Source: Rhizobacter sp. (GTDB lineage: Bacteria > Pseudomonadota > Gammaproteobacteria > Burkholderiales > Burkholderiaceae_C). From it: DNA of 41,924 nt. The DNA is taken from assembly GCA_023954175.1 (NCBI GenBank), contig JAMLIM010000028.1, positions 1 to 41,924 on the forward strand. The letters are read 5' to 3'. Positions 1 through 14,828 of the stretch are shown here, one piece after another. The notes under the pieces were generated by a model. It had not been told where the DNA came from. It saw only the letters and a list, made by a program, of their open reading frames with translations, and did not search any database. Position 1 is the stretch's first letter. Each line of letters opens with the position of its first letter. A program made the translations under genes and the position numbers.

Positions 1-25
1 TGTGCGCCGACCGCGCAACCATGAG

Positions 26-151
26 CCCCCGGCGGGCACCGCCTGGTGCGACGCACAAGCGCTAAACCCACTGGCGGGTAACGCCTGGCGCGATGCGAAG
101 GCGCTCGACCCCCCGGCGGCTACCGCCCGGCGCGACGCGAAAGCGCACCAG
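26..151 (+). repeat. Three degenerate 42-bp tandem repeats at the left edge
   Basis: Three head-to-tail 42-base units run 26-67, 68-109 and 110-151. Read in the frame that starts at position 2 they give three 14-residue units ([42 protein letters not shown]). That frame stays open from the window edge to a TGA at 248-250, one base before the ATG of the large kinase gene at 252. It could therefore be the tail of a repeat-bearing protein translationally coupled to the kinase, or a non-coding minisatellite. The keeping of reading frame by 42-base units fits either idea. I do not recognise the peptide, and the 5' side is outside the window. Confidence 0.6.
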
Positions 152-251
152 TTCGAATCCAGCGAACGAACAGCAACCAAGGCCCGCCAACAAGCATCGG
201 CGCCACGCCTCATGCATCGCGGGCCGCGCGAAGTTCGGTGGAGCAACTGAG

Positions 252-7492
<7,241 letters not shown>

Positions 7493-7496
<4 letters not shown>

Positions 7497-7828
7497 CCAG
7501 CACCGCGATCGATCTCGCCGTCTTCAACGAACTGCAGGCCACCGCGGGGGAGGACTTCGTCGCCGAACTCGTCGACACCTTCCTCGAGGAAGCGCCGCAG
7601 ATGTTCCGCGAACTGCGCGCGGCGCTGCGGGACGGCGACGCCGAGCGCTTCCGGCGCGCGGCGCATTCGCTCAAGTCCAACGGCCATACGTTCGGCGCGG
7701 CCACCCTCGGCGCGATGGCGCGCGAACTCGAACTCGGCGGCCTGCCGCCCGACGCGACGGCGATCGACGCGACGCAGACCGAATACGTGCGCGTCGCGGC
7801 GGCCCTCAAGCGAGCCTGCAATGGCTGA
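7493..7828 (+). CDS. Hpt domain phosphotransfer protein
   Basis: A stand-alone 111-residue histidine phosphotransfer protein. The Hpt core carries the AAHSLKSN motif with phospho-acceptor His58, followed by [13 protein letters not shown], the usual second half of the four-helix bundle. It should pass phosphate from a receiver of the upstream hybrid kinase to the receiver of the downstream cyclase. The ATG at 7493 shares ATGA with the kinase stop, and its own stop overlaps the cyclase start by eight bases, so all three are probably translated together. A longer in-frame reading from 7394 exists but lies wholly inside the kinase gene and has no Hpt features, so the internal start is preferred. 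The family call is firm; the direction of phosphate flow is inferred. Confidence 0.93.
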
Positions 7829-8864
7829 CTTCGCCGCGCGGCTGCTGGTTGCGGACGACAACAAGGTCAACCGCCTGCTGCTCACGCGCAGCCTGGAGTT
7901 GCAGGGGCATCGGGTGGCGTCGGCCGAGAACGGCCGCATCGCGCTCGAGATGCTGCGCGGCGAGAGCTTCGACCTGCTGCTGCTCGACATGGAGATGCCG
8001 GAGATGGACGGCTTCCAGGTGCTCGAGCAACTCGTCGCCGACGCCCAGCTGCGCGACCTGCCGGTGATCGTCACCTCGTCGCTCGAAGGCATCGCCCAGA
8101 TCGTGCGCTGCATCGAGCTCGGCGCCGAGGACTATCTGACCAAGCCGGTGAACCCGGTGCTGCTGAAGGCGCGCATCAACTCGAGCCTCGAGAAGAAGCG
8201 ACTGCGCGACCAGCAGAAGGAGTTGATCCGCCGCTTCGCGACCTCCGAGGTCGCGGAGGACCTGCAGCAATCGGGCTTCTCGCTCGGCGGCCGGCGCGTG
8301 CAGGGCACGGTGATGTTCTCCGACATCCGCGGCTTCACCGCGCTCGTCGAATCGCAGCCGCCGGAGGAGACGATCGAGCTGCTCAACACCTACTACACGC
8401 TGATGTTCGACGCGATCAGCGGCCAGGGCGGCGTCGTCAATCAGATGATCGGCGACGGCCTGATGGCGATCTTCGGCGCGCCGCTGCCGCTCGCCGACCC
8501 GCCCGGCGCGGCGGTGCGCGCGGCGCTCGACATGATCGAGATGATCGAACTGCTCAACGTCGAGCGCGCGGGTGTCGACAAGCCGCCGCTCGCGATCGGC
8601 ATCGGCATCGCATCGGGCGAGGTGGTGGCCGGCTACACCGGCACCCAGCAGCGCGCCACCTACACCTGCATCGGCGACACCGTGAACCTGGCGGCGCGGC
8701 TGGAGGCGCACACCAAGGTGGCGCAGCGCGCGATCCTGATCGACGGCGCGACGCGCGAAGCGATCGGCGAAGCGCTCACCGCAGACGCGCTCGGCCCGGT
8801 GCCCTTCAAGGGCAAGGCCGAGCCGGTCGAGGTGTATGCGGTGGAAAAGCTGCGGCGCCACTGA
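7821..8864 (+). CDS. Response regulator with class III adenylate/guanylate cyclase output domain
   Basis: A 347-residue two-domain protein. Residues 6-125 are a receiver with acidic pair D12/D13, predicted phospho-Asp56 (LLLDMEMPEMDG) and the conserved lysine K108 (YLTKPVN). A short helical linker leads to a class III cyclase domain (about 155-345) with both metal-binding aspartates, D168 (FSDIRGFT) and D212 (MIGDGLMAIFG), and the CIGDTVNLAARLE segment of the catalytic site. It probably makes cyclic AMP or cyclic GMP when its receiver is phosphorylated by the upstream relay. One oddity is Gln208 at the base-recognition position four residues before D212, where adenylate cyclases usually have Lys and guanylate cyclases Glu, so the substrate is uncertain. 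It is the last gene of the operon; a strong hairpin follows. Confidence 0.93.
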   Translation: MADFAARLLVADDNKVNRLLLTRSLELQGHRVASAENGRIALEMLRGESFDLLLLDMEMPEMDGFQVLEQLVADAQLRDLPVIVTSSLEGIAQIVRCIELGAEDYLTKPVNPVLLKARINSSLEKKRLRDQQKELIRRFATSEVAEDLQQSGFSLGGRRVQGTVMFSDIRGFTALVESQPPEETIELLNTYYTLMFDAISGQGGVVNQMIGDGLMAIFGAPLPLADPPGAAVRAALDMIEMIELLNVERAGVDKPPLAIGIGIASGEVVAGYTGTQQRATYTCIGDTVNLAARLEAHTKVAQRAILIDGATREAIGEALTADALGPVPFKGKAEPVEVYAVEKLRRH

Positions 8865-8915
8865 GGGCGCCGCAGCAATCGATGCCGAGAGTACGGCCGA
8901 GATCCCGGCCGAGAT

Positions 8916-8941
8916 CGAGGCCGCGGCAAGCCGCGGCCTCG
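8916..8941. terminator. Candidate bidirectional terminator hairpin
   Basis: An 11-bp perfect GC-rich stem (8916-8926 with 8931-8941) around a CAAG loop sits between the convergent cyclase gene (stop at 8864) and the GYD gene (stop at 8949). There is no clear T tract on either side, so termination efficiency is uncertain. Confidence 0.6.
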
Positions 8942-8948
8942 TCGATCG

Positions 8949-9242
8949 TCAAGGCAGCTTGGCGAGGACGGCGTCCATCTCTTTTGCGCTGAACGCGCGC
9001 AGCGAGCGAGAGCGCACGTTGCCTTGCGAAGCAACGGCGAGGTTGAAGGCGGCAAGCGCCTGCTCGTTGTCTGCCTCGAGCACGGCGACCAGGTCGCACT
9101 CGCCCATCGTCCAGTAGATTTCGCGCATGTTGACGCCGAACTTCGCGGCGGCTTCCTTCGCGGCGGCGGCGCGCTTGGTCGACTCCTTGATGGATGCGAT
9201 GCCCTTGTCCGTGAAAGTCATCAAACCGATGTAGGTGATCAT
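8949..9242 (-). CDS. GYD domain protein
   Basis: A 97-residue small protein of the GYD family (dimeric alpha/beta-barrel-like fold). It begins MITYIGLMTFTDKG, has the helix rich in Lys, Ala and Glu around residues 17-35, and the typical segment YWTMGECDLVAVLEADN followed by ALAAFNLAVASQGNVRSRSLRAF. No enzymatic activity is established for this family. The gene stands alone, converges on the signalling operon, and has the purine-rich stretch GAGGGA about nine bases before the ATG. There is no signal peptide or membrane segment. The family call is good; function is unknown. Confidence 0.85.
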   Translation of the reverse strand: MITYIGLMTFTDKGIASIKESTKRAAAAKEAAAKFGVNMREIYWTMGECDLVAVLEADNEQALAAFNLAVASQGNVRSRSLRAFSAKEMDAVLAKLP

Positions 9243-9490
9243 GTGGTGTATCCCTCGTCTTCAGAACCGGGGTCGAAGCACTGCCCCGTGTGCGCGACCC
9301 CTGGACGCTTCACGGGCTTGTCGCCGCAAACGCATCCTCCACTCGAAAACTTGAAACAAGGTCGTCAGGCGACGACCGGAACACCCTACACCTCTGCGCG
9401 GAAATGACCATCCCTAGCTGAAGGCGGCCGCAGTTGATGGCGTGAACACGCCCAGGACGGAACGCCGGCCAACAGCCGCAGCGTCGACCC

Positions 9491-11074
9491 TCAGTGCGCA
9501 GCACCCGCGTCCGCCGGCGCGCCGCCATGCTTTGCAGGGCGCGCAAGCCAGACGAGGCCGATCATCAGCAGGAACAGCACCGCCGAGCCGGCGAACACAT
9601 CGTTCGCGCCGAGCATCGCCGCCTGCTGATTGACGAGCTGGTTCGTGTAGGCGGCGATCTGCTCGGTGCTGAGCCCGAGCGCGTGCATCCGGGCGAACAC
9701 GTCCGCAGCGGCGATGCCGGTGCCGTTGCCGATCTGCTCCGTCAGCTGCACATGGTGCACCGCGGTGCGGCTGTCCCACAGCGTCGTCGCGATCGACGTG
9801 CCCATCGCGCCGGCCGTGATGCGAACGAAATTGCTCAACCCGGTTGCGGCCGGAATGCGATGGGGCTCGAGCCCGGACAGCGTCAGCGCGACAAGCGGGA
9901 CGAAGAAGAACGCCATGCCGACACCCTGGATCACGGTCGGGATCAGGATGGTCTCGATGTCGGCCTGCGTGTTGAACAGGCTGCGCATCCACAGCACGAG
10001 CGCGAAGACGACGAAGGCGACCGTCGACAGCCGGCGCGGGTCGACCGTCGCGACGCTCTTGCCGACGAACGGCATGCACACGATCGCGAGCACGCCGACC
10101 GGCGCCAGCACCCAGCCGGCGGCGGTCGCCGTGTAGCCCATGTAGAGCTGCAGCCACAGCGGCAGCATGACGACGTTGCCGAAGAAGAGCCCGTAGCCGA
10201 CGCTGATCGAGAGCGTGCCGGTCCAGAAATTGCGGTCCTTGAAGAGCGTCAGGTCGACGACCGGGTGCTCCTCGGTCAGCTCCCAGATGATGAAGACGAC
10301 GAAGGCGATGGCGGCGACAATCGCCAGGGCGATGATCTGGTTCGAGTGGAACCAGTCGAGCTCACGACCCTTGTCGAGCATGATCTGCAGCGCGCCGACC
10401 CAGACGATGAGCAGGGAGAGCCCGACGACGTCGATCGGCAGCTTCTTCGTCGGCGACTCGCGATCGCGGTAGATGCTCCACGTGAGGCCGGCCGCGAACA
10501 GGCCCACCGGCACGTTGATGTAGAAGATCCACGGCCACGAGATGTTGTCGGTGATCCAGCCGCCCATCAGCGGCCCCATGACCGGCGCGACGAGCACCGT
10601 CATCGACCACACCGCAAGCGCCATGCCGGCCTTCGCCTTGGGGTAGCTCTGCAGCAGCAGCGTCTGCGACAGCGGGATCATCGGCCCGGCGACGGCGCCC
10701 TGGATGACGCGAAACAGGATCAGCATCTCGATGCTCGGCGCCAGGCCGCACAGCCAGGAAGCGATGACGAACAGCAGCACGCTGCTGGTGAACAGCTTGA
10801 CCATGCCGATGCGCTGCGTCAGCCAGCCGGTGAGCGGCACCGAGATCGCGTTCGCGACGGCAAAGCTCGTGATGACCCACACGCCCTGGTTCGGGCTGAC
10901 GCCGAGATCGCCCGAGATCGCCGGCAGCGAGACGTTGGCGATCGAGCTGTCGAGCACGTTCATGAACGTCGCGAGCGAGAGCGCGAGCGTCCCGAGCGCC
11001 AGCGACGCGCCGCGCAGCGGTGGCGGCGCCGGCGGCGATGCAGGCCCCGAGGGCGCGCCTTGCGCGGCAGACAT
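9491..11074 (-). CDS. emrB: DHA2 family MFS multidrug efflux transporter (EmrB-like)
   Basis: A 527-residue inner-membrane proton-driven drug exporter of the 14-helix DHA2 family. The start MSAAQGAP is followed by a proline-rich lead and helix 1 with TFMNVLDSSIANVSLPAI, the signature motif of EmrB-type pumps; FVVFIIWELTEEHPVVDLTLFKDRNF in the central loop is also typical. Length matches the family. The start at 11074 lies 23 bases after the stop of the emrA-like gene; a longer upstream reading in the same frame runs into that gene and is unlikely. With the periplasmic adaptor and outer-membrane factor upstream it should form a tripartite pump across both membranes. The export substrate cannot be read from sequence. 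Confidence 0.93.
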   Translation of the reverse strand: MSAAQGAPSGPASPPAPPPLRGASLALGTLALSLATFMNVLDSSIANVSLPAISGDLGVSPNQGVWVITSFAVANAISVPLTGWLTQRIGMVKLFTSSVLLFVIASWLCGLAPSIEMLILFRVIQGAVAGPMIPLSQTLLLQSYPKAKAGMALAVWSMTVLVAPVMGPLMGGWITDNISWPWIFYINVPVGLFAAGLTWSIYRDRESPTKKLPIDVVGLSLLIVWVGALQIMLDKGRELDWFHSNQIIALAIVAAIAFVVFIIWELTEEHPVVDLTLFKDRNFWTGTLSISVGYGLFFGNVVMLPLWLQLYMGYTATAAGWVLAPVGVLAIVCMPFVGKSVATVDPRRLSTVAFVVFALVLWMRSLFNTQADIETILIPTVIQGVGMAFFFVPLVALTLSGLEPHRIPAATGLSNFVRITAGAMGTSIATTLWDSRTAVHHVQLTEQIGNGTGIAAADVFARMHALGLSTEQIAAYTNQLVNQQAAMLGANDVFAGSAVLFLLMIGLVWLARPAKHGGAPADAGAAH

Positions 11075-11097
11075 TCGAGCGCGCCCGATGCGTGGCG

Positions 11098-12432
11098 TCA
11101 GTTCGCCGCGGCGCCGATCGACGCGCTCGCCGACGCCGCCATCGCGTTGGAGGCAGGCGCCGCGCGCGCGGCCTTGACCTTGGCGGCCGGCGCGGCCCGG
11201 GCGCCGAGCTGCGCGGCGATGATGCGCTGCACGGCGGCATCCGCCGCCTTGTCGGCATCCATGTTCTCGAACGCGCTCGTGTGGCGCGCGCCATCCGTGC
11301 GCGGCACGTCGGCGAGCGACTTGCCGCCCTGATCGCGGATGTCGACCGTCGCCACCATCGACAGGCCGATGCGCAAGGGGTGGGCGGCGAGTTCCTTCGG
11401 GTCGAGCTCGACACGCACCGGCACGCGCTGCACGACCTTGATCCAGTTGCCGGTCGCGTTCTGTGCCGGCAGCAGCGAGAACGCCGAGCCGGTGCCCGCG
11501 CCGAGGCCGGCGACGCGGCCGTGGAACTCGACGTCGCTGCCGTAGAGGTCGGCGACGAGCGTCACCGGCTGGCCGATGCGCAGGCGACGCAGCTGCGGCT
11601 CCTTGAAGTTCGCATCGACCCACACCTGCTCGAGCGGCACGAGCGACATCAGCGGCGCGCCGGCCTGCACGCGCTGGCCGAGCTGCACGCTGCGGCGCGC
11701 GACGGTCCCGTCCACCGGCGCCGGCAGGTCGACGCGGCGCAGCGCGAGGTAGGCCTCGCGCACGCGCGCCGCGGCACGCTGCACCGCCGGATGCTGATCG
11801 ACGCCGACGCCGCTCGTCATCACCTGGTTCGACGCGAGCTGCTCGCGCGCGGCGACGACCGCCGACTGCGCCGCGGCGAGCACGCTCCTGGCGACTGCGA
11901 GCTGCGACATGCTGTGGTTGAACTCCTCCTTGCCGACGGCGCCGGTCGCGAGCAGCGGCTGGCGGCGCGCGACGTCGTCCTGCGCGCGCTGCACGTCGCT
12001 CTGCGCGCGCGTCACGTCGGCCTCGCGCAGCGCGACCTGCGCCTGCAGCGTCGAGTTGTTCGCGTACAGCGTGCGCACCTCGCGCACCGTCTGCGCGAGC
12101 TGCGCCTCGGCCTGATCGAGCGCGACGCGCGCGTCGGCCGGGTCGAGCCGGACGAGCAGCTGGCCCGCCTTGACGTAGTCGGTGTCCTCGACGTTGATCG
12201 CGAGCACGGTGCCGCTCACCTGCGGCGTGATCTGGACCACGTTGCCCTGCACGTAGGCGTTGTCGGTGCTCTCGTAGCGCGCGCCGATCAGGAAGTGATG
12301 CGCGGTGAACGCGATCGCGAGCGCAACGACGGCGACCGCCACGATGCCGAGTGCCTTGCGCCGCTTGCCCTTCTGCCCCTTGCGCTCCTTCGGAGGCGTG
12401 GCCGGCGTCGCGTCCTTTGTCGTTTCCGTCAT
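11098..12432 (-). CDS. emrA: HlyD/EmrA family efflux periplasmic adaptor subunit
   Basis: A 444-residue membrane fusion protein. A basic N-terminus rich in Lys and Pro is followed by one membrane helix (about 28-46), then the biotinyl-lipoyl-like half motif with YESTDNAYVQGNVVQITPQVSG, a long alpha-helical hairpin rich in Ala, Gln and Arg (about 105-240), the second half motif (LPAPVDGTVARRSVQLGQRVQAG) and a beta-barrel. This is the EmrA layout. It joins the inner-membrane pump to the outer-membrane channel. The C-terminal tail after about residue 370 is longer and more Ala-rich than usual. It lies in the efflux operon, seven bases after the outer-membrane factor gene and 23 before emrB. Confidence 0.92.
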   Translation of the reverse strand: MTETTKDATPATPPKERKGQKGKRRKALGIVAVAVVALAIAFTAHHFLIGARYESTDNAYVQGNVVQITPQVSGTVLAINVEDTDYVKAGQLLVRLDPADARVALDQAEAQLAQTVREVRTLYANNSTLQAQVALREADVTRAQSDVQRAQDDVARRQPLLATGAVGKEEFNHSMSQLAVARSVLAAAQSAVVAAREQLASNQVMTSGVGVDQHPAVQRAAARVREAYLALRRVDLPAPVDGTVARRSVQLGQRVQAGAPLMSLVPLEQVWVDANFKEPQLRRLRIGQPVTLVADLYGSDVEFHGRVAGLGAGTGSAFSLLPAQNATGNWIKVVQRVPVRVELDPKELAAHPLRIGLSMVATVDIRDQGGKSLADVPRTDGARHTSAFENMDADKAADAAVQRIIAAQLGARAAPAAKVKAARAAPASNAMAASASASIGAAAN

Positions 12433-12439
12433 GTCGTCC

Positions 12440-13924
12440 TCAGCGCGCCGCGACGGCGCTCTTCGTGTGGTCCTGGGGTTCGGCCTGCGCCCGCGCGTCG
12501 TACCCGCCGCCGAGCGCGCGTGCGAGCGCCACCTGGCTGTCGAGCTCGCGCGCCTTCAGGTCGGCGCCGAGCCGGCGCTGGTTGAGCACGTTGATCTCGG
12601 CGCTGAGCACCGTGAGGTAGGTGCCGAGGCCGGCGCGAAAGCGCTGCAGCGCGAGGTCGTAGGCCTGCTCCGAGCGCCCCTGTGCGTCGGCCTGCCTCGC
12701 GCGCTGGCGCGCGATCGACTGCAGCGAGGCGATCTGGTCGGCGGCGTCGCGCACCGCATCGATCAGCGCCGCGTTGTAGCTGTCGACGGCGGCGTCGAGG
12801 TCGGCCGTCTTGCCGCGCACGTTGGCGCGCAGGCGGCCGGCGTCGAAGATCGGCAGCCGGATGGCGGCGCCCGCGCCGTACTGCTCGCTGCCGGCGTTGA
12901 TCAGGCGGTTCACGCCGAGCGAGCTCAGGCCCGCGAACGCGACGAGATTGATGCTCGGGTAGAGCAGCGTCTTCGAGTAGGCCACGTCCTGCGTCGCCGC
13001 CTCGACCCGCTGGCGCGCGGCCTCGAGGTCGGCGCGCCGCCCGAGCAGGTCGGCCGGGATCGCCTCCGGCAGCGGCACCGCGCGGACCGTGCGCAGCCGC
13101 GGATGCAGCGTGTCGAGCGCGTCGCTCGGCTGCGCCGTCAGCGCCGCGAGCGCATGCCGCGTCAGCGCGATCTGCTCGTCGAGCGCCTCGATCTGCTGCT
13201 GGGTCTCGGGCACCGACGCCTCGCCCTGGCGCAGTTCGACGTTGGTGTCGAGGCCGGCCTCGACGCGCTGGCGGATCAGGGCGAGTATCTCCTCGCGCTG
13301 CGCGAGCGCGCGTTCGGCCACCGCGCGCTGCTCGAACAGGCGGCCGAGCTGGAAGTAGATTCGCGCGACGTTCGCCGCAAGCAGCACGCGCGCCGCCTGC
13401 GCCTCGGCCTCGGCGGCACGCTGGCTGCCGAGCGCGGAGGCCAGCGCGGCGGCGTTCTTGCCGAAGAAGTCGAGCTCCCAGCTGCCCGAGAGCTGCAGCA
13501 GGCCGGTGTTGCCGACCGAGCCGGCGATTGGCGGCGGCACGAGACCGTTCTCGGTGTAGCGCTGGCGCGCAACATCGAGCGCGCCGTCGACGCGCGGGCC
13601 TTCGTTCGCGCGCGCCGCGTCGGCGGCCGCGCTCGCGCGTTCGATGCGGCTGCGCGCGAGTGCGAGGTTCGGGTTCGCGACGAGCGCCGCAGCGACGAGC
13701 GCGTCGAGCTGCGGCTCCTCGAACGCGCGCCACCATGCATCCGACAGCGGCGTGGCGGCCGCGGTCGGTGCGACCCCGACGGCGGCCGCGCTCATCGTTT
13801 GCGCCTGCGGCGCGATGCCGGCGCTGCTGACGCAACCCGCAAGCGCGAGCGCGGCGCACAGCGCGACGAGCGCTGGGCCGCCGTGCCGGGCCGGCCCGCA
13901 GGACGTGTCGCGATGCAAGTTCAT
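12440..13924 (-). CDS. NodT family outer-membrane efflux lipoprotein
   Basis: A 494-residue TolC-like outer-membrane factor. It has a lipoprotein signal peptide with lipobox LAGC (lipidated Cys31), then SDAWWRAFEEPQLDALVAAAL, the hallmark start of NodT-type factors, and two repeated helical-barrel halves. It should be a trimeric exit duct for the EmrAB-like pump encoded directly downstream. It is the first structural gene after the MarR regulator, 37 bases past its stop, so the whole set is probably one transcript. Substrate is unknown. Confidence 0.92.
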   Translation of the reverse strand: MNLHRDTSCGPARHGGPALVALCAALALAGCVSSAGIAPQAQTMSAAAVGVAPTAAATPLSDAWWRAFEEPQLDALVAAALVANPNLALARSRIERASAAADAARANEGPRVDGALDVARQRYTENGLVPPPIAGSVGNTGLLQLSGSWELDFFGKNAAALASALGSQRAAEAEAQAARVLLAANVARIYFQLGRLFEQRAVAERALAQREEILALIRQRVEAGLDTNVELRQGEASVPETQQQIEALDEQIALTRHALAALTAQPSDALDTLHPRLRTVRAVPLPEAIPADLLGRRADLEAARQRVEAATQDVAYSKTLLYPSINLVAFAGLSSLGVNRLINAGSEQYGAGAAIRLPIFDAGRLRANVRGKTADLDAAVDSYNAALIDAVRDAADQIASLQSIARQRARQADAQGRSEQAYDLALQRFRAGLGTYLTVLSAEINVLNQRRLGADLKARELDSQVALARALGGGYDARAQAEPQDHTKSAVAAR

Positions 13925-13961
13925 GCTCCTCGTGATCGTGGTCTGGCGCGCCGGTCCCGCC

Positions 13962-14462
13962 TCAGCCGGGGCCAGGGTTGTTCATCGCCTCGCCGTTGGC
14001 GAGCATGCGGCGCAGGTTGGCTTTGAGCGCCTCCCACTCGGACGGGTCGAAACCCGCGAGGTGCGCGTTCTGCACCTCGCACAGCACGCCCGGGATCTGG
14101 CGCGCGGCCTTCACCCCCTCTTCGGTCAGCTCGAGATTGACGACGCGCCGGTCGTCGGTCGAGCGCACGCGGCGGATGAGTTGCTTGGCCTCGAGCCGGT
14201 CGAGCATGCGCGTCATCGCGCCGGCATCGACCTCGCATTCGCGCGCGAGTTCGGCCACGTTGACCGCGCGGCCGAGGTGCAGCTTGAGCAGCGGCACCCA
14301 CTGCGCATTGGTCAGGCCGACCGATTCGAGCCGTTGATCGACGCCGTGCGCCATGCTCATCGTGATGCGCCGCATCAGGTAGCCGACGCTCTCCTCGGCG
14401 CCATAGCCGCGCGCGCGGTAGAACGCGACGGGCTTGGGGGCGGGGCGGGCGGCGGACGGCAT
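13962..14462 (-). CDS. MarR family transcriptional regulator of the efflux operon
   Basis: A 166-residue winged-helix regulator of the MarR/EmrR type. The DNA-binding core runs about 60-125: VNVAELARECEVDAGAMTRM is the helix-turn-helix and RRVRSTDDRRVVNLELT the wing with the typical D-x-R motif. It most likely represses its own operon (regulator, NodT-like factor, EmrA, EmrB) and is released by a small hydrophobic ligand that the pump exports, as known for EmrR; this is inference from the layout. The first ATG lies about seven bases from a TATACT -10-like box, so the mRNA may have little or no leader. The adjacent palindrome is the likely operator. Confidence 0.92.
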   Translation of the reverse strand: MPSAARPAPKPVAFYRARGYGAEESVGYLMRRITMSMAHGVDQRLESVGLTNAQWVPLLKLHLGRAVNVAELARECEVDAGAMTRMLDRLEAKQLIRRVRSTDDRRVVNLELTEEGVKAARQIPGVLCEVQNAHLAGFDPSEWEALKANLRRMLANGEAMNNPGPG

Positions 14463-14468
14463 GCGCGC

Positions 14469-14487
14469 AGTATACTTGCCTAGGCAA
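14469..14487 (-). promoter_or_regulatory. MarR operator palindrome and -10-like box
   Basis: A perfect 12-base palindrome TTGCCTAGGCAA lies at 14476-14487, immediately upstream (minus-strand sense) of a TATACT hexamer at 14469-14474. The palindrome sits where a -10/-35 spacer would be, so a bound regulator would block RNA polymerase. The -10 box is only seven bases from the marR-type ATG, suggesting a nearly leaderless message. I do not see a good -35 box. Confidence 0.7.
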
Positions 14488-14550
14488 ATACTGTGATGGC
14501 ATTATTCACGACAAGGTCAAGCGCTCGCCGCCACCTCGACAGCGCCGCTG

Positions 14551-14817
14551 AGGGCCTGTTCGCACTGCGCGAAGGGATCGCGTCGACAGCCACAAAGGCC
14601 GCAGGCAAGGCGCAAACCGCGGCCGGGTCGGACACCCGGCAAGGATTTGCAACGCCGCGTGCGGCCTTTGTGGCTGCAACCCTGCGGGAAGGCCCGCCGC
14701 GCCGGGCCACTCGTTGTTGCATCGCTTGCCCGCACGTCGGTGCGGGCGGCGCGCTGCGCCTGAATTGGCCCGGTGCGGCGGGCCTTCGCGATCCTTCCCG
14801 CAGTGCGAACAGGCCCT
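14551..14817. repeat. Cloverleaf-like nested inverted-repeat element
   Basis: This element fills most of the 366-base gap between the marR-type gene and the ABC exporter. The outer arms 14551-14582 and 14787-14817 are inverted repeats with only a few mismatches. Inside are two side-by-side arms. Arm A pairs 14588-14601 with 14662-14675 (14 bp, perfect) and has an inner hairpin, 14622-14628 with 14634-14640. Arm B pairs 14688-14708 with 14767-14787 (20 of 21) and has an inner hairpin, 14728-14735 with 14740-14747. No transposase or convincing ORF is present. It may be a non-autonomous mobile/REP-like repeat or a structured RNA; which of these I cannot tell. Confidence 0.8.
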
Positions 14818-14828
14818 AGACTCCTTCC

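Noticed and set aside
26-151. CRISPR array
   Set aside because: The repeats are degenerate and adjoin each other with no unique spacers, and no cas gene is present.
140-170. Possible tRNA 3' end because of TTCGAATCC
   Set aside because: The bases on each side do not form a T stem, and no acceptor or anticodon arm is found upstream; TTCGAA is simply palindromic.
9243-9490. Possible small gene between the GYD and emrB genes (for example 9310-9546 minus)
   Set aside because: The frame overlaps the emrB end, lacks a ribosome-binding site and resembles no family. I see no clear element in this gap.
9494-11332. 612-residue open frame opposite emrB and emrA
   Set aside because: It is antisense to two clear efflux genes, and its composition (Arg/Asp/His-rich, low hydrophobicity) is that of a GC-driven shadow frame.
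14493-14819. Short open frames inside the inverted-repeat element
   Set aside because: Both strands are open because of GC content and the repeat symmetry; products are Arg/Ala/Pro-rich without known domains.
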